Below, one piece after another: positions 10,560-22,077 of a stretch of 64,000 nt of DNA. The notes under the pieces were generated by a model. The model saw only the letters and a list, made by a program, of their open reading frames with translations, was not told the DNA's origin and did no database searches. The position numbers and the translations under genes were made by a program. How positions within the stretch are numbered: position 1 is the first letter of the stretch; each line of letters starts with the position of its first letter. Origin of the DNA: Opisthorchis felineus. Lineage: Eukaryota > Platyhelminthes > Trematoda > Opisthorchiida > Opisthorchiidae. Where the stretch lies: NCBI GenBank assembly GCA_004794785.1, contig SJOL01008458.1, positions 118,654-182,653 of the forward strand, written 5' to 3'.

Positions 10560-13250
10560 AGAGCTGGTCAAGCATTGTGTATTTCGCTCAGCGCGCTGAT
10601 AGAAAGAGAAGGCAGACGTTAAAACTTTTGTGGGTCAGAAGGATCTGTGGAGAGTGTCAGGATTATGCAAGTACAAGAATGGTGATTGGGTGTATGAATT
10701 AGTAACTCCTATAACACTGGCACTACGTGCTAGATATCTAGCTGATGATTAGGACAGACTTTTGGTGGAATCTGAGTTAATTCCCCGAACACAAAGCTCG
10801 TAGTGAATACGGAATTTTCCAGTGTTTAAAAAAGACAGAGGTCCTTCTGCAAAGTTTACATTTCTAGGGGTGGTGTGTAAAGGAATCCAATTTTATTGTA
10901 CATGTCTCCTCCTATGTCATCATTTATTACCGGAGTGCTGCTTGGAGAGAGTTTTTGGGGTGACATTTTACGGAACTTTACAAGCAATGAGGAAAAAACA
11001 ACAGTGTGAGGTGGAAATTAGTGTCTACCAGATTAACAGAGCCTGTTGGCTGTAAATTCAACACGCTATTTAACAGATTCTCACACTAGAAGTACTTTAC
11101 CACTGATACGTAACAATATGATTGGTGTGATGGACACTTGTTTCGTCAGGTTTGCTGTTAAAAACTGGGAATGTCAGAGGTCACAGAGTCAAACTGTGAG
11201 CTGCTCGGCGTTTCCTTCTACATTGTAATTTATTAGGAGTAACATACGCCCACAGACTGACCCCGGAAACGGGACAAGGGTTTAGCCCAACTCATTTTCA
11301 GAATGTGCTGTTTCTGGGGTTACCTCCGACATTTTTGTGGACTACTGACGGCATTGGTATACGCTCGATTTAGTATCATGCCTATTTTTGTGACCAATGT
11401 CAGGAATCTCCCACCAATAATTCGCGCTACAACTATCGATATTCCTATCAACACTCGAGAGTGTCTTACACAGTGAAGTATTGGTTGGGTATGGTATAAA
11501 TGAATGGCTGGCATTCCAAGCGGATTTCCCAGTCAGCAGTGAATTGTCTTTGGAAGCCTGCTCATGGTTGGAAATCTACAGGTGGCTTGCGGCCTTATGT
11601 GGTTCTGCGCATTAGTCCTTGATGCCGATGTAGACTAAGAGGAATAATACCATTGAAAAGTACGCAGAGCTCTGGTGCCAGCTGTGAGTTAGCATAAACT
11701 TGATCACGTATCATCACACAACAGTATTTGTCAGTCATCGAGGTGCTGCTTTTTTTAACCGGTTTAGTTACTTTCCAGTGTAGCATCACCTTTTCCGTTC
11801 ACTAAAATATAGGTCGTTAGTTTGGTAACATAAATATAGAAAGTCTTCTACTAGCCATACGCCTACCAATATCGTCATTTTTGTGTCAAAGCCTGAAGCA
11901 AGTAGCGGATAAAAAACGGGGAAAATTTGCCTGAGTTTCTTCTTTGTATTTAACAATTTGGCTATCAGGAATTCGTTGACTATTCGCGATCTGTTAGGCA
12001 CGTGAGTTCGCTTAGTGCGGAAGCCCACACGATCGTGGTGCTATTATGCTCACTGAATCCCTGCAATTTGTCCGTTTTGTAGAGTTCAGACACACTGTAT
12101 CTCATTACCTCATATATGTTTGTTATGCGCCTATTCTTTATGGGCAGTTCTTAACCACATTTTTCTGTCATTCAGTTATATGACTAAACTGCACTTCAGC
12201 GAAACGAGTAAACAGTGTTTAAAAGTAATTCCTATAGACCGCCTAAGTTGGTAAGCATTGACGGGTTTACACCTGTTTATCTTACTTCCATGGTTTCGAC
12301 TTATCAGACGAACACTCGAAGGACTCCTGTGGACAATAAAAGTACCGTTGAGATCAGCTCCACTATCCACTCTTTGCTTTCCCGGGTGCTCCGAGGTGTT
12401 TGTTACTTTCAAGCTGTTGGATTCGCTGGATCTTAGAACAATGTGTTAGACGACAAATTCTTAAAGCAGTGTGGACGGTGGTGAGGCGTTTATCTTGGTT
12501 TAGTCGGCTTATGTCAGAAAGCGCTGTGCTAAAATATCTTTGTGAGATTCGGACTCGGTTAACCATCATCATATGCTTTCAGTCTCAGAAAAATTTCGAT
12601 CAGCTTGCCTGATTATATAGTTATTTTTAAGCCTAGCTTGGTTGAGTCATGATATGACCCACAAGAAATCATTAGCCGAAGGGCGAACGTGCTTTGGCAC
12701 GTGAGGTAAGGAGTACAACGTTGTGGTTCTCGAAAATATACTTCGGACATTGGAAACCAGCAAATAAATAATGACGTTTCTCACTGTTTCAAAAACCAGT
12801 GCTATTTTCAGAAAGTTCTATGAGCTAAACATGAACTTGGCATAGTAAGGTTGCGTTAGGTTTATGAGCAGTCGACTGAGGAATATGCGGTGATAAAAGG
12901 TCGTGACACCTTTTCCAAGGGTAAGATTTCGTCAACGCTGGCTTCTGTAACGTGCTAGACACTGCCTGTCCAAGAATTACTTTCAGAGCACCAGAAACTC
13001 GCCAATCTCTAAAGTCACTATCGCTGCGGAGGCCACCCTTGGCGAGTGTACGGACGTTTTTTTTTCCGGAAGTGTCTTTAGATATGGGTTTTTCTTGCAT
13101 TTTGAGCACTTACTATGCTTTATGTTCTGTACGTAATTCTGACACGACCAAATAAATGTAGTTTTGGTTCTACGCATTTATCCGATCCTTGTTGTTGTCC
13201 CTCCATTTTGAACTAGCGATCTGCTGATTTCTAACCAAGTTGAAATAGCC
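10560..13250. other. Gene B intron, no gene seen
   Basis: Several overlapping 60-94-codon frames on both strands (for example 12825-13109 minus) without convincing splice sites. Confidence 0.45.
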
Positions 13251-13259
13251 CCAACTGAC

Positions 13260-13348
13260 CTGTTTTTCTGTCACTTCAAGTACCTTTGTACAATTTTCGG
13301 AACTTCGGACCCTCATTGCTTTTATAATTTGGGAATACTTATAATCCT
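13260..13348 (-). CDS. Gene B, internal exon
   Basis: Donor AAACAG|GTCAGT is good; the acceptor ATACAACAG|AG has a weak pyrimidine tract. Phase 1 in, phase 0 out: after the exon at 16779 the junction gives Glu, then DYKYSQIIKAMRVRSSENCT, then KVLEVTEKQ. The exit phase fits the large exon at 10553. Not recognised; the phase chain is the main support. Confidence 0.42.
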
Positions 13349-14847
13349 CTGTTGTATGCATTTTTTCTACTTTTGTGCCCAAGTTTAGATAAGTGGACCT
13401 CACACCCATACGATAGCAACGTGTGCAAAGTTACAACTTTAAATGTTTCTGCGCCTGCAAACCACTCTTCGAGCAAACCTCATTTACAAAAGTGTTCATT
13501 CGCAATGTTATGGCGAGGTGACTGAGCTGCGACACCTCATTTTTTGTGAGGTACATAGGCAAGCCCAACTGACACTGGTGGTTCTAGAGATTGTTTTAGA
13601 TTCACGAACCAATGGCCACACAAGGCCAAGATTTTACATAGATATTACACTCAGTGCACTGTGGACGACACTTATGCCAGTTGCTGACAGAAGCCACCTA
13701 GTAGTGGACCCGTATTCCCAAATTGCAAGTTCAAACAACTGTCGCTGTCATCCGTAATTGACAACTTTCATGCTCCATATCTATGGGTGAGTCTTGTTTT
13801 GGTAGATATTTTAGGAGGCTTGTCTTTGCGAAAACAGATATTCTGTCTCTCCCCAAAAACATTACCAAGATTCAAAAGCATTCTTCAAGAGGTAATGGTC
13901 ATTATATAGGGTGATCTATCACAGAGGTGGCCATATTTACTTGTGTACGCTCTTATTCACTGCATGCTAAAATGACCTGGATATACATGCTGAATATATA
14001 CTGTAACCAAGAAACCTCAGTTACCGGTTACACATCGGTAGTTGACGAGGATATGTTGCATTTTCCTAAGTTTTTTTATCCTATCCGATTGTCCGAAGAA
14101 GAGTACCTTGTGTGTTTTGGATATAATTTCGACCATTCCCTATGTAGTTAATCTGTGAGGCAGGTCTCATTACCTAATGTTCTCGGAAAACTTACACTCA
14201 CGTTGAATTTTGTTCGGATTAAAAGAAAACACAGGTCAGGGAGAGGTGAAATTAGATTTTTTGCCGGCATGAAGTCAGAGCGCTTGACGTTTATTTAGCC
14301 TCAAAGGAAAGCTAGCCAACCAGGCAAACCGAGTTACGCAATATCCAGATGGGAGGCATTTTTTGCCTTCTAGGTTACATCGAGTGATTGACAAGCTTCT
14401 AGGCCGATGATGAATCATTCTCACGCCTTCACAGTTAGAGGTCACTCCCGCTTCCAAGGGGACACCGTACACTCTAGCTGCTGGGCTGCCTCGAACAGGT
14501 ATACATCACGCGTAGTTTCTCAGTTCGCGTGCAGTCATAATGAATGGAAGCAACAGAATGTACCGCCGATGCCCCAATAGAATTGCTGAATGAACCCCCC
14601 GAGAGTTTACATGACGTGTGAGCTAGAACGAGTACACAGTACAATCAATAACACGGCTTATGGGGTCATTGATATCATGACATCGAATGGAAAAAGGTAA
14701 CTTAAATAACACATGCAACTCACGTTCGATATTTCCACAGGACTTAAAAAAGATATATATAGTGTTCACTGAAGCAATCCTAGACAAAATCTATATGACC
14801 AATCCACTGGTAATAATAAGTATTGCCAAGAATAAGTCATGTCTGCT

Positions 14848-15114
14848 TTAGAACGGATCATAATCCCATTCACAGAACAATGTTTCGATATCTTGCGCAG
14901 TCTTGAAAATGTCGCATGTTTTGACTTCACTACTAATGAAACCAAGTGGAATTTCGTCACTTCGAGACATCGCTCTTACTGTTACTTTATCGAGATCACT
15001 ATGTGAATAACTTAGTCTCGTAGCCATGTCGGAATGGGCGGTTATACTCAGTTTAGTGATTAAAACAAACAGGAATGGCAAAGACAAGTGAGTAATAGGA
15101 AACGCGTCATTCAT
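14848..15114 (-). CDS. 88-codon open frame with a signal-peptide-like start, unrecognised
   Basis: Complete ATG-to-stop frame inside a gene B intron: MNDAFPITHLSLPFLFVLIT, a hydrophobic leader, then a polar acidic body (SHSDLDKVTVRAMSRSDEIP ... FCEWDYDPF). It could encode a small secreted protein. It could also be a cryptic terminal exon or chance; no promoter, polyadenylation signal or homology was recognised. Confidence 0.22.
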   Translation of the reverse strand: MNDAFPITHLSLPFLFVLITKLSITAHSDMATRLSYSHSDLDKVTVRAMSRSDEIPLGFISSEVKTCDIFKTAQDIETLFCEWDYDPF

Positions 15115-15589
15115 CTGGACAGAGTGGCTTGAAGGTCTGTTATTTGTGTGGGTCTGGTGTGTTACATTATCAAAGCAAGCTCCAATTTCCTGCCCTAAGG
15201 TGATCGCTTCAGCTTTGGTCAGGCGGTACTAACATCAGCAAAACATGCTTAACGCTACTGAGATCTTCAAACAATTCGGTTTGGTTTATCATGTGACCAA
15301 TGCCACGATTATTTTTTAAAGATGGGATGAGTGTGCCTGCCTTAAAGTTACTTTCGAATAGTACAACAATGTGTTGTTGCATTCTGTATACAAGACTCTA
15401 CAGTAAACCCGTTGATTAGGTTGACATCGGAGGACATTAATAAATTAACTGTTTTAATTCCGAAAGCAATCCGAATGACAGAATGGGCCTGATTAAAAAA
15501 TTAAACAAGGGCACTTCTCGAAAGACTTAATAGGATAACAGAAATATCACAAATCGTTGCACATAATGTTCAGTCGATTACTTTAAACC

Positions 15590-15920
15590 TCCCCGCTAAA
15601 AACGTACCTCAACAAGGAACAAATAGAAGAGCCGTAGCAAATCCATCGGTTTTTCGGGAATCGTCGAGTGGGATTTAAATTGTTTGCGTAAGGAGTAAGA
15701 GTAATTCATTCAGACAGATAATAAGGATGTGGCTTGCCAGCTCCAGCCAGTCATTGTATTCAAACACAAAATTTATGGCTTCTGGGATGGGGACGTTTGT
15801 AAAAAAACTGTGCAACTTCGAGAGGACACACAGATTTCGAACCGACATTAGGATGTTTTGTCCTTTCAAATCACTTAAAAATACTTCGAAGACTGTATCG
15901 GCATAAGCGCTGACATACGG
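15590..15920 (-). mobile_element. Penelope-like element reverse transcriptase relic
   Basis: The minus-strand frame contains FFTNVPIPEAINFVFEYNDW followed by about 25 residues and LNELLLLLTQTI. After a stop, KTDGFATALLF follows about where family members have 'QxDGvAMGSPLgP'. 'LFTNVPxxEAI' is characteristic of the reverse transcriptase of Penelope-like elements, which are common in flatworm genomes. The frame is interrupted by a stop at 15675, and no start, GIY-YIG endonuclease or terminal repeats were seen, so this is a short dead fragment inside a gene B intron. FTNVPIPEA lies at 15803-15777. Confidence 0.6.
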
Positions 15921-16723
15921 CTTTATGCCAACGGTCACGTGAAATACCACCAAAATCACACAATTAAAAGTTCTTTAGACCACACTGTCTAGCCAGATGA
16001 CACTTTATTTCTATTCTGTTTCATTGCTTATCGTCTATTTTCACTCATCAGAAATATCTGCTGCTCATCTTGGCTGTTGTCGTTATTTTGATCTCATGAT
16101 GAGATCCCGAAAACACTACTGTTCGTCAGGTTGCGGTCTTGATAACATCATGAGATTATTCCTTCATTTCGTGAGATAACATCCTATTTGGGGTGTACAG
16201 CTTCAGGGGTCAAGTTGGCAGTATATCGTTATTTTCAACCCTAAAAACATTAATTCTTATATTTTTCTTATAGCTGGCCTATGAATAGTCCTTGCGATTC
16301 CAGAAGATCCGAACGATAGGTAGCCCACCATAGTCAAAGTCCAGCACGAGCTTTTGAGTCACCTAATCCATTCATCCTTTTGGTGCTGTGCTACGTATCC
16401 ATCACTCCCACTCGCCTTTCTCTGACTGGTGCGTTCACATTTCTCCCGTTGGCAGTCCAACCCTCGGGGCTGCGTATCACTCAGCATTTCACGGACCCCA
16501 TAACTTCCAGCACTGTCAAACGTAGTTTTGAAGTAAAAATTGCTTGTATTGTCTGGAAAGACAAAAAACTATCATGCTAGTTGGGGTTAGTAAGAAATAA
16601 CGTAAGCCGTTTTGAATGAATATATTATTTAATCGATGCGATCTGTAACTGCGGAACTGATATCAGTCAAAAGAAGTCTTATTTCATGGTGCATATGTCT
16701 ATCCTCCTTAAATGCTTACTCAC

Positions 16724-16779
16724 CTACGGTATCAACATAACATATACCGAGAGATGACGAGAATAGGCTTAAATTACTA
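16724..16779 (-). CDS. Gene B, small internal exon
   Basis: A 56-bp exon with textbook signals: acceptor AATGTGCCTCCCTTCAG|T and donor CGTAG|GTGAGTAAG. Only one frame is open: SNLSLFSSSLGICYVDTV, entering in phase 2 and leaving in phase 1. The exit phase fits the next candidate exon at 13348. Confidence 0.42.
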
Positions 16780-17300
16780 CTGAAGGGAGGCACATTTGCA
16801 TAGTAGGTTTCACGGGAGAGGGCAGTGATCGCATATCTCGAAGATTAATGCTAGCTGGAATGAGCATCTAGTACACAATCTGGCTGAATAATCCTGAAAG
16901 ACCCTCTGTAATGGGAAAATTATTTTCCCGCCATATCCTTCGAAAAAATGATAAATATATTTGAAACAATAATTAAATTTTCGAAGATAGGCAAAATTGC
17001 GATAGAGATTTCCTGCTGTAATTGAAGCCAGTCTATAACGAAAGTTCGAGAAGCAGTAAACTGTTGTTTCATTGTTATTGGGAACCATCAGTAATGCGGA
17101 ACTCATGACACTGCAAACGAGACTCCCTGAAGTTATATGAGATCAGTACTGCTGATGATTCCAAGTCAGGACGAAACAGTTGCATAAGTTAGCTTATATT
17201 AGCTTCACAGACGAAATTTCCACGCAAACATTCCAAAATCCCTCAAATCTACTGATAATTCTTCCATTTAATCTCTTACAATCATTATAAGGCAAATGGT

Positions 17301-17547
17301 TTAATAAGTTGACGTTGATTTATCTTGAGACACAGATAACACATGGTAAACTTCAGGGACGACACTGAACAGGCCGCCGGCCGTTTGATTACTAAACGTT
17401 CTTTGCTCAGCACCAGGGAGATGAAGTCTTTTACCTTCAAATTTGTTTGTGCTGATTGTCAGGTTCAATGTTATTTGACCAGGACAGCTTCCCTCATCGT
17501 CCATACCTTTGCGTTCTGATTGCTTGACATTCAGGACCAGCTTACTG
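17301..17547 (-). CDS. Coding-like segment, possible gene B exon
   Basis: Open minus-strand frame of about 80 codons: FRGWWSSKLVLNVKQSERKG, then DDEGSCPGQITLNLTISTNK, ending in TAA at 17301. Donor-like sites CAAAG|GTATGG and GAAG|GTAAAA lie inside it, and acceptor-like GTACAG|TTC or AATCAG|AA precede them. The AATCAG|AA acceptor gives the phase needed after the exon at 19724, but I could not find a donor giving the phase needed by the exon at 16779. Strand and location make it a candidate; boundaries are unresolved. Confidence 0.3.
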
Positions 17548-19594
17548 GACCACCATCCGCGGAACTGTACTGTTTAACCTAGCTTCCCTTCTAGTAGTCT
17601 GAAGCATTTGTAGCTGCAGGAACGCTTGTATAGGCGCAATGGGTGGTATAGAATGCACTCAACCGTGCAATCTGAATGTTCTCTGGATAACAGCTGTGGA
17701 ATCAACTTGAATTCCTAATACATCGTTTAAAAAACATCTATTAGATTCCAACCATCAGGTTGACCAGGGAGGTTCATTCTGACTACTCGTAGGTATACCG
17801 TGTCCAAAGGTTGTGGCGATGCTCTGCAACTCAGATCAATCAATCCTGATCATCCGCAAAAACAATTGCAAGAGCAAAAGTTTTGTTTGCTTTGTCACCG
17901 ATCATTTGAGCCGTAGAAATCACCCCATAGGAACTTGTTCAATGTCATCTATACTCCTCATTGTATACAATCATAGTGCTTTACGCTGGTGACTAAATAT
18001 AGTGAGAGAAATTATGCAACATTGTGGTATATTTTCTATCAAGTAGAATTACGCATCCATAAGCAGTTGCAGCTATACCAAGTTGGGCATCTGATCTGAA
18101 AATCGGTGGCTCCAGCCGCTAATTTTCCTAAAAAAGCAGTACACTACAAGGCCGCAGCCCCCACAATCATGTAAACACTTGATTTTGGATATACATATCA
18201 TTTTGACAGTGCTATTTCGTGATTAGAATTCCATTATGCGATGATCTCTTATTACGATATCTATGAGGCAGTCCAATAAAGCTGCTCAATCAGGGGTGGC
18301 ATACGACCACTAAATGTAATCCCTTCTAACCAGCATTCAAACTGATCAGTCAGGACCATATGAGGCGTATACCAATCACTTCGGTGTCCACACACCTAAG
18401 TTGGCTTAGGTATATACATCTGACTGTATAGACAGAAACCTTTCTCATAAATTTTGACTGACTTACTACAGACTACGAACCCGTCCCGACAAACTGATGG
18501 TCGGATGATGATGGGGATGATGATGAACTGAAATAATATTACCACGAAGAAACCGAGTACAACACTTTGCACACTTTAATGTTCTGGATAAAGGGGACAT
18601 GTTCCGCGACTTTCCGTTAGGTTTTTCTCAACGTATTCAGTTGCATGCCATCCAAAAATCCTCAAGTCACACGGATGGTTTGGTCATGAGTGTTCACTAG
18701 TCTGACGCGTCTACGTTTTGCTACAACGGGCAGCTAGTTTCATAGCATGTGTACGGTCCGTTCCTGAAACGAATGTGGTGCACAGGATTTCAGAACTTAT
18801 TTTGGATGTTGAGGTTAACCAAAGCAAGACGGGTTGAACACCTAGAATATGACTTTTTATTCCTTACAATACCTTAATGAAAGCAGTTTTCTCTATCACC
18901 GAATGATTTATCGGTAAAAAACGCGAAAATGAGCTATCTACCTGATGCGGAAACAAACTACTGTCAATTTAGTTACCAGGATAAAAAACGATGGAATGAC
19001 AAGTAACTCAATATTACCAAAACTGTTGTAATGTATCTTCTTTCTAGTTATCGGTGAACAAATATTATCCAGACATTTCTTTCTGGGTTTATCTGTGCCA
19101 GTTCTCATTGATCCTCCAACAGAATAGGATGGGCAAAATTTTTTTTCTACTGGCTGGCCTGTGAAACCGTCTAACCTTTTTCACAATATGGAACAACCAA
19201 AGTAATAAGAAAAGAGTTTTGTAACACGGATGCAAAGATGATAGGCTGCCCTTATGTCCTAATGTTTTTTGATTCGTTCACCCAGTCCTCGTGTTTGCTA
19301 TTAACCACAGATTTGTTTGCCAACAAGCTTGGCGAACATTCCAATAGGATTTGAATAGGTGGGATGGGAAACCTTATGACAACATCCAGATATTCCAATG
19401 AGGCATTATTCACGGCTGATCTCCAGAAAACCTATGTGTGTTTTTAACAATCCCTTTCTTAGAACAAATTCACAACGCACTTAGCTTGTATCGACTTCTT
19501 ATGATGAGTGGCATTAATAAGGAACATGATGAGATCAAGACCACGGCGTAGTGGTTATTGGGTTTTGGAGAACTTTTGTGGTCCTTGTGACTAC

Positions 19595-19724
19595 CGTATC
19601 TTGTAGCTAAATAATGCCTCGGTATCTTGAATACTGGTTCAACCGAGCCGGAACTCGTCTTCACACACTGCTCGGTTGCGGAATATGACTGACGATAGAT
19701 GTGTTCGGGTCCTACGTTGACAAA
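19595..19724 (-). CDS. Gene B, second coding exon
   Basis: Acceptor ATTTGCCAATTGCAG|TTTG and donor GATACG|GTAGTC. It begins in phase 0, exactly as needed after the previous exon, across an intron of only 119 bp. The 43 codons read FVNVGPEHIYRQSYSATEQC, then KTSSGSVEPVFKIPRHYLAT. It ends in phase 1, so the next exon must begin with two bases. No family motif recognised. Confidence 0.55.
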
Positions 19725-19843
19725 CTGCAATTGGCAAATAATTTCTCAGCCCCAAACTAATTGCTTTACTTCCAGGAACGGTATATGCAGTAAATAACCA
19801 AGAAGTAAACAGTGGTAACTGGCATGCTTGTCTTCAAACTCAC

Positions 19844-20211
19844 CTGCATGAGTGATCGCTCATCGTTCCACAGTTGCTTGCGCAAGAGATATAACTGAGT
19901 CGTTGTTCTCCTGAGTTCATTTTGCAACTCACTGAATCCGACGCGTAATTTTTCTAGTTCCTCAAACGCCGTCCGATTCACGAGCTGTAAAAATGCACGT
20001 TGCTGGATGCGTAAACCTAAACTGACGGTTCGTGGACTTCGGCTGTATAAACTGGGATTCCGGAGGGCTAAAATACTATAAAGTATTGGGGATTTAGGTG
20101 TCTGAGTAGTTGACAGTAGGTAGGCTGTCATGGGGATTAAAGGCGAATTTCTACTGGAACGCCAAACGTTAGGAGACACTGAAGCAGTAGGTTTTTGTTG
20201 CATTCTGATTT
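19844..20211 (-). CDS. Gene B, first coding exon (coiled-coil protein, unrecognised)
   Basis: Excellent signals: acceptor CTCCTGTCTTTTCCACAG|AAATC and donor ATGCAG|GTGAGT. An ATG lies at 20203-20201, only 8 nt inside the exon, and gives 120 codons to the donor: MQQKPTASVSPNVWRSSRNS..., a Ser/Pro/Arg-rich leader, then an amphipathic coiled-coil-like segment FEELEKLRVGFSELQNELRR. I chose this ATG because no upstream coding exon in the required phase was found between here and the channel's TM2 exon. An acceptor just upstream of an ATG suits either a short 5' UTR exon or spliced-leader addition. Function is not recognised; a structural or adaptor role would be a guess. If an upstream exon exists, the frame could extend further 5'. 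Confidence 0.6.
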
Positions 20212-20331
20212 CTGTGGAAAAGACAGGAGGTATAAGCACAGTTATGGTTGCGTAGCTACCGGGAGGCACAGCATGAGCGCAAAAGGTTACAACGCATCTG
20301 ATGTGTAGAATACCGAAACATCCGTGTAGAG

Positions 20332-20337
20332 TTTATT
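20332..20337 (-). terminator. AATAAA polyadenylation signal, channel gene 3' end
   Basis: CCAATAAAC on the minus strand, about 170 nt after the presumed channel stop codon and about 120 nt before the acceptor that opens gene B. Confidence 0.45.
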
Positions 20338-20504
20338 GGTTGAATCAGTCTGCAATTTCTCCCACCAAGTATGGTATTTCCTGGAGATTAAAGTGGAGAC
20401 AAAGTTGCTTAGGATGGTAACTTGAGATTATGACCGGTAGGATACGAATAATATCGAGGGAAGTTTTTCCAAGCCTGAAGGATAGCGCCTCCTGAACCGT
20501 TGGG

Positions 20505-20594
20505 TCACCTGCCCATTATCATGGCTACAATCTCGTGCGGGACTCGTATAAGAGAGCAAGCAAAAAAGCTAGCGCCCAGAACGTAACCAATATA
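20505..20594 (-). CDS. DEG/ENaC channel, TM2 terminal exon
   Basis: Acceptor with a long pyrimidine tract (TCTACCTCTATTCATCTGACCTCCAG|), phase 0. Thirty codons: YIGYVLGASFFACSLI, then RVPHEIVAMIMGR and a TGA. The segment matches the channel family's TM2, whose 'G.flGaS' contains the Gly-x-Ser selectivity filter; here it is LGAS. The open frame continues upstream of the acceptor with SSDLQ, which recalls the 'lSdlGG' leading into TM2, so the exon may start further 5'. The cytoplasmic tail is very short unless the donor-like CAG|GTGACC overlapping the stop is used. An AATAAA follows at 20337-20332. The call rests on motif, strand, order and the nearby polyadenylation signal. Confidence 0.5.
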   Translation of the reverse strand, partial: YIGYVLGASFFACSLIRVPHEIVAMIMGR

Positions 20595-21912
20595 CTGGAG
20601 GTCAGATGAATAGAGGTAGACCAGATGGCTGAAAACTACAGGTTCTGGGCACGGGTGGATCACAGAACAGATCACACACTAGGGATCACGTGGACCATCC
20701 AGAAGCTCCGTCTTTGTTTGTCATCTCATTTCTAAAAGTTTGAACATTGTGGACGCAAAGTTGTTCAGCTAAGTAGATCCTGTAGACACACAGATTGTGT
20801 TCCTTTGATTCGGACCTGTTTAAATCACCTGTACTTATTTGAAAATTGCTAAACAGCAACGTACAGGTCAGTAAAAACCCCTTCCCTGTGAAAACTACAC
20901 CCATACGCTTGTGTATTTTTTTCCAGATTAACATTTTTCTTTAACCAGACGGGAAACTTTACAGAAGAGAAGGATAAGTAAGAAACAGTCCAGACGTACG
21001 TAGTTAATTAACCCTTTTAGCGAACACTGAAAATCTTAGACGAAACCAGTGGCAACGGAAAAGTTCTCACGTACACTTCGTAAGGAGAGCGATGGAGACC
21101 TTACCCAAACGGATGAGTAGCCTGATGAATGTCTTCAGTACACCGTCTCAGGGAAGAACGTATCTTCCTGGTAGCCTATATTAACCTCACTGAATATACA
21201 ATAGTCGACTCGCGAAGTTATAAAACACCTAAAAGCTTCTCCTCCATCAAGTACAAGTGGATTGAACTGTACTGCCTGTTTAAAAACAAGGCGTTACTCC
21301 GCTTTGCGGACCATTCAAGAGATTGTTGGGCAGCAGGCGCATGTCTTGTCCTGTGTGGTCAGTCGACGCCACAACACCAACATATACCGGGGAATTTGCT
21401 TTTATCACTGTTAGTGGTTTAGGTCTGTCAAGTATGTTCTAAAGGGCATCAAAAGTCATATTTTTCAGACTCTCTATGGTGACCTATAAAGTAATACCTA
21501 CCAAATAGTAAGCGTTTTATCAGGATTTAATCCACTGTTAAGTTTTGTGTTTTAAAAGCCACTGGTCAGTTTCTTTTGCCCATTTGGCAAAGCCTGAAAA
21601 TCATAGTCAGTTAGGCTCTCGAACAAGGGTCAACCCCATCCAAATTTTCGTGAGCAATCACTCATGATGACGATCCTATAAACGCGAATTTGTTTAAGAA
21701 CGTGACGTATATGACCCACATTGGTTTGTACATAGGCGTTCAACATGAATATGGTTCTCCGGAAGACACTTTGTAGAAGACGCTAATTGTTTCACACAAG
21801 TCGAACAAACTATTTGTCAGCTAGCTGATTAATGTTGGTCGAAAGATATATTTGTTGCGGGAAAAGTTAGGCAGGCCATGCTCTCCTTCACAAAAAAATC
21901 AATAAATCCCAC

Positions 21913-21975
21913 CTGCAGCCTGTGTTTCTTCTTCACTGTGCAATGAACAGCGTTGGCTTGGAAGGCATGAGGTTT
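21913..21975 (-). CDS. DEG/ENaC channel, short exon after the palm strand
   Basis: 63 bases between acceptor ATTTTCTTTGCGTCAG| and donor CTGCAG|GTGGGA, phase 0 at both ends, so it extends the preceding exon in frame: ...AIGLQ-KPHAFQANAVHCTVKKK. In DEG/ENaC channels the palm strand is followed by a short basic/Pro stretch and a Cys ('lp.PY.sNC'), which this resembles. The intron to the previous exon is only 102 bp. The family's later Cys-rich thumb segment, expected next, was not located between here and the TM2 exon. Confidence 0.48.
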
Positions 21976-22077
21976 CTGACGCAAAGAAAATTTGCTGTTT
22001 GCCCTGAAAAACGCAACAACAGATGATCGTGAAATTGGCATCGTTTTACATTTTAGAAGTCCAATTTCACCACTTAC

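Noticed and set aside
20686..20934. Minus-strand frame LCVYRIYLAEQLCVHNVQ as the missing channel thumb
   Set aside because: Cys spacing does not match the family's C-x3-C ... C-x-C pattern, and no donor joins it to the TM2 exon in phase.
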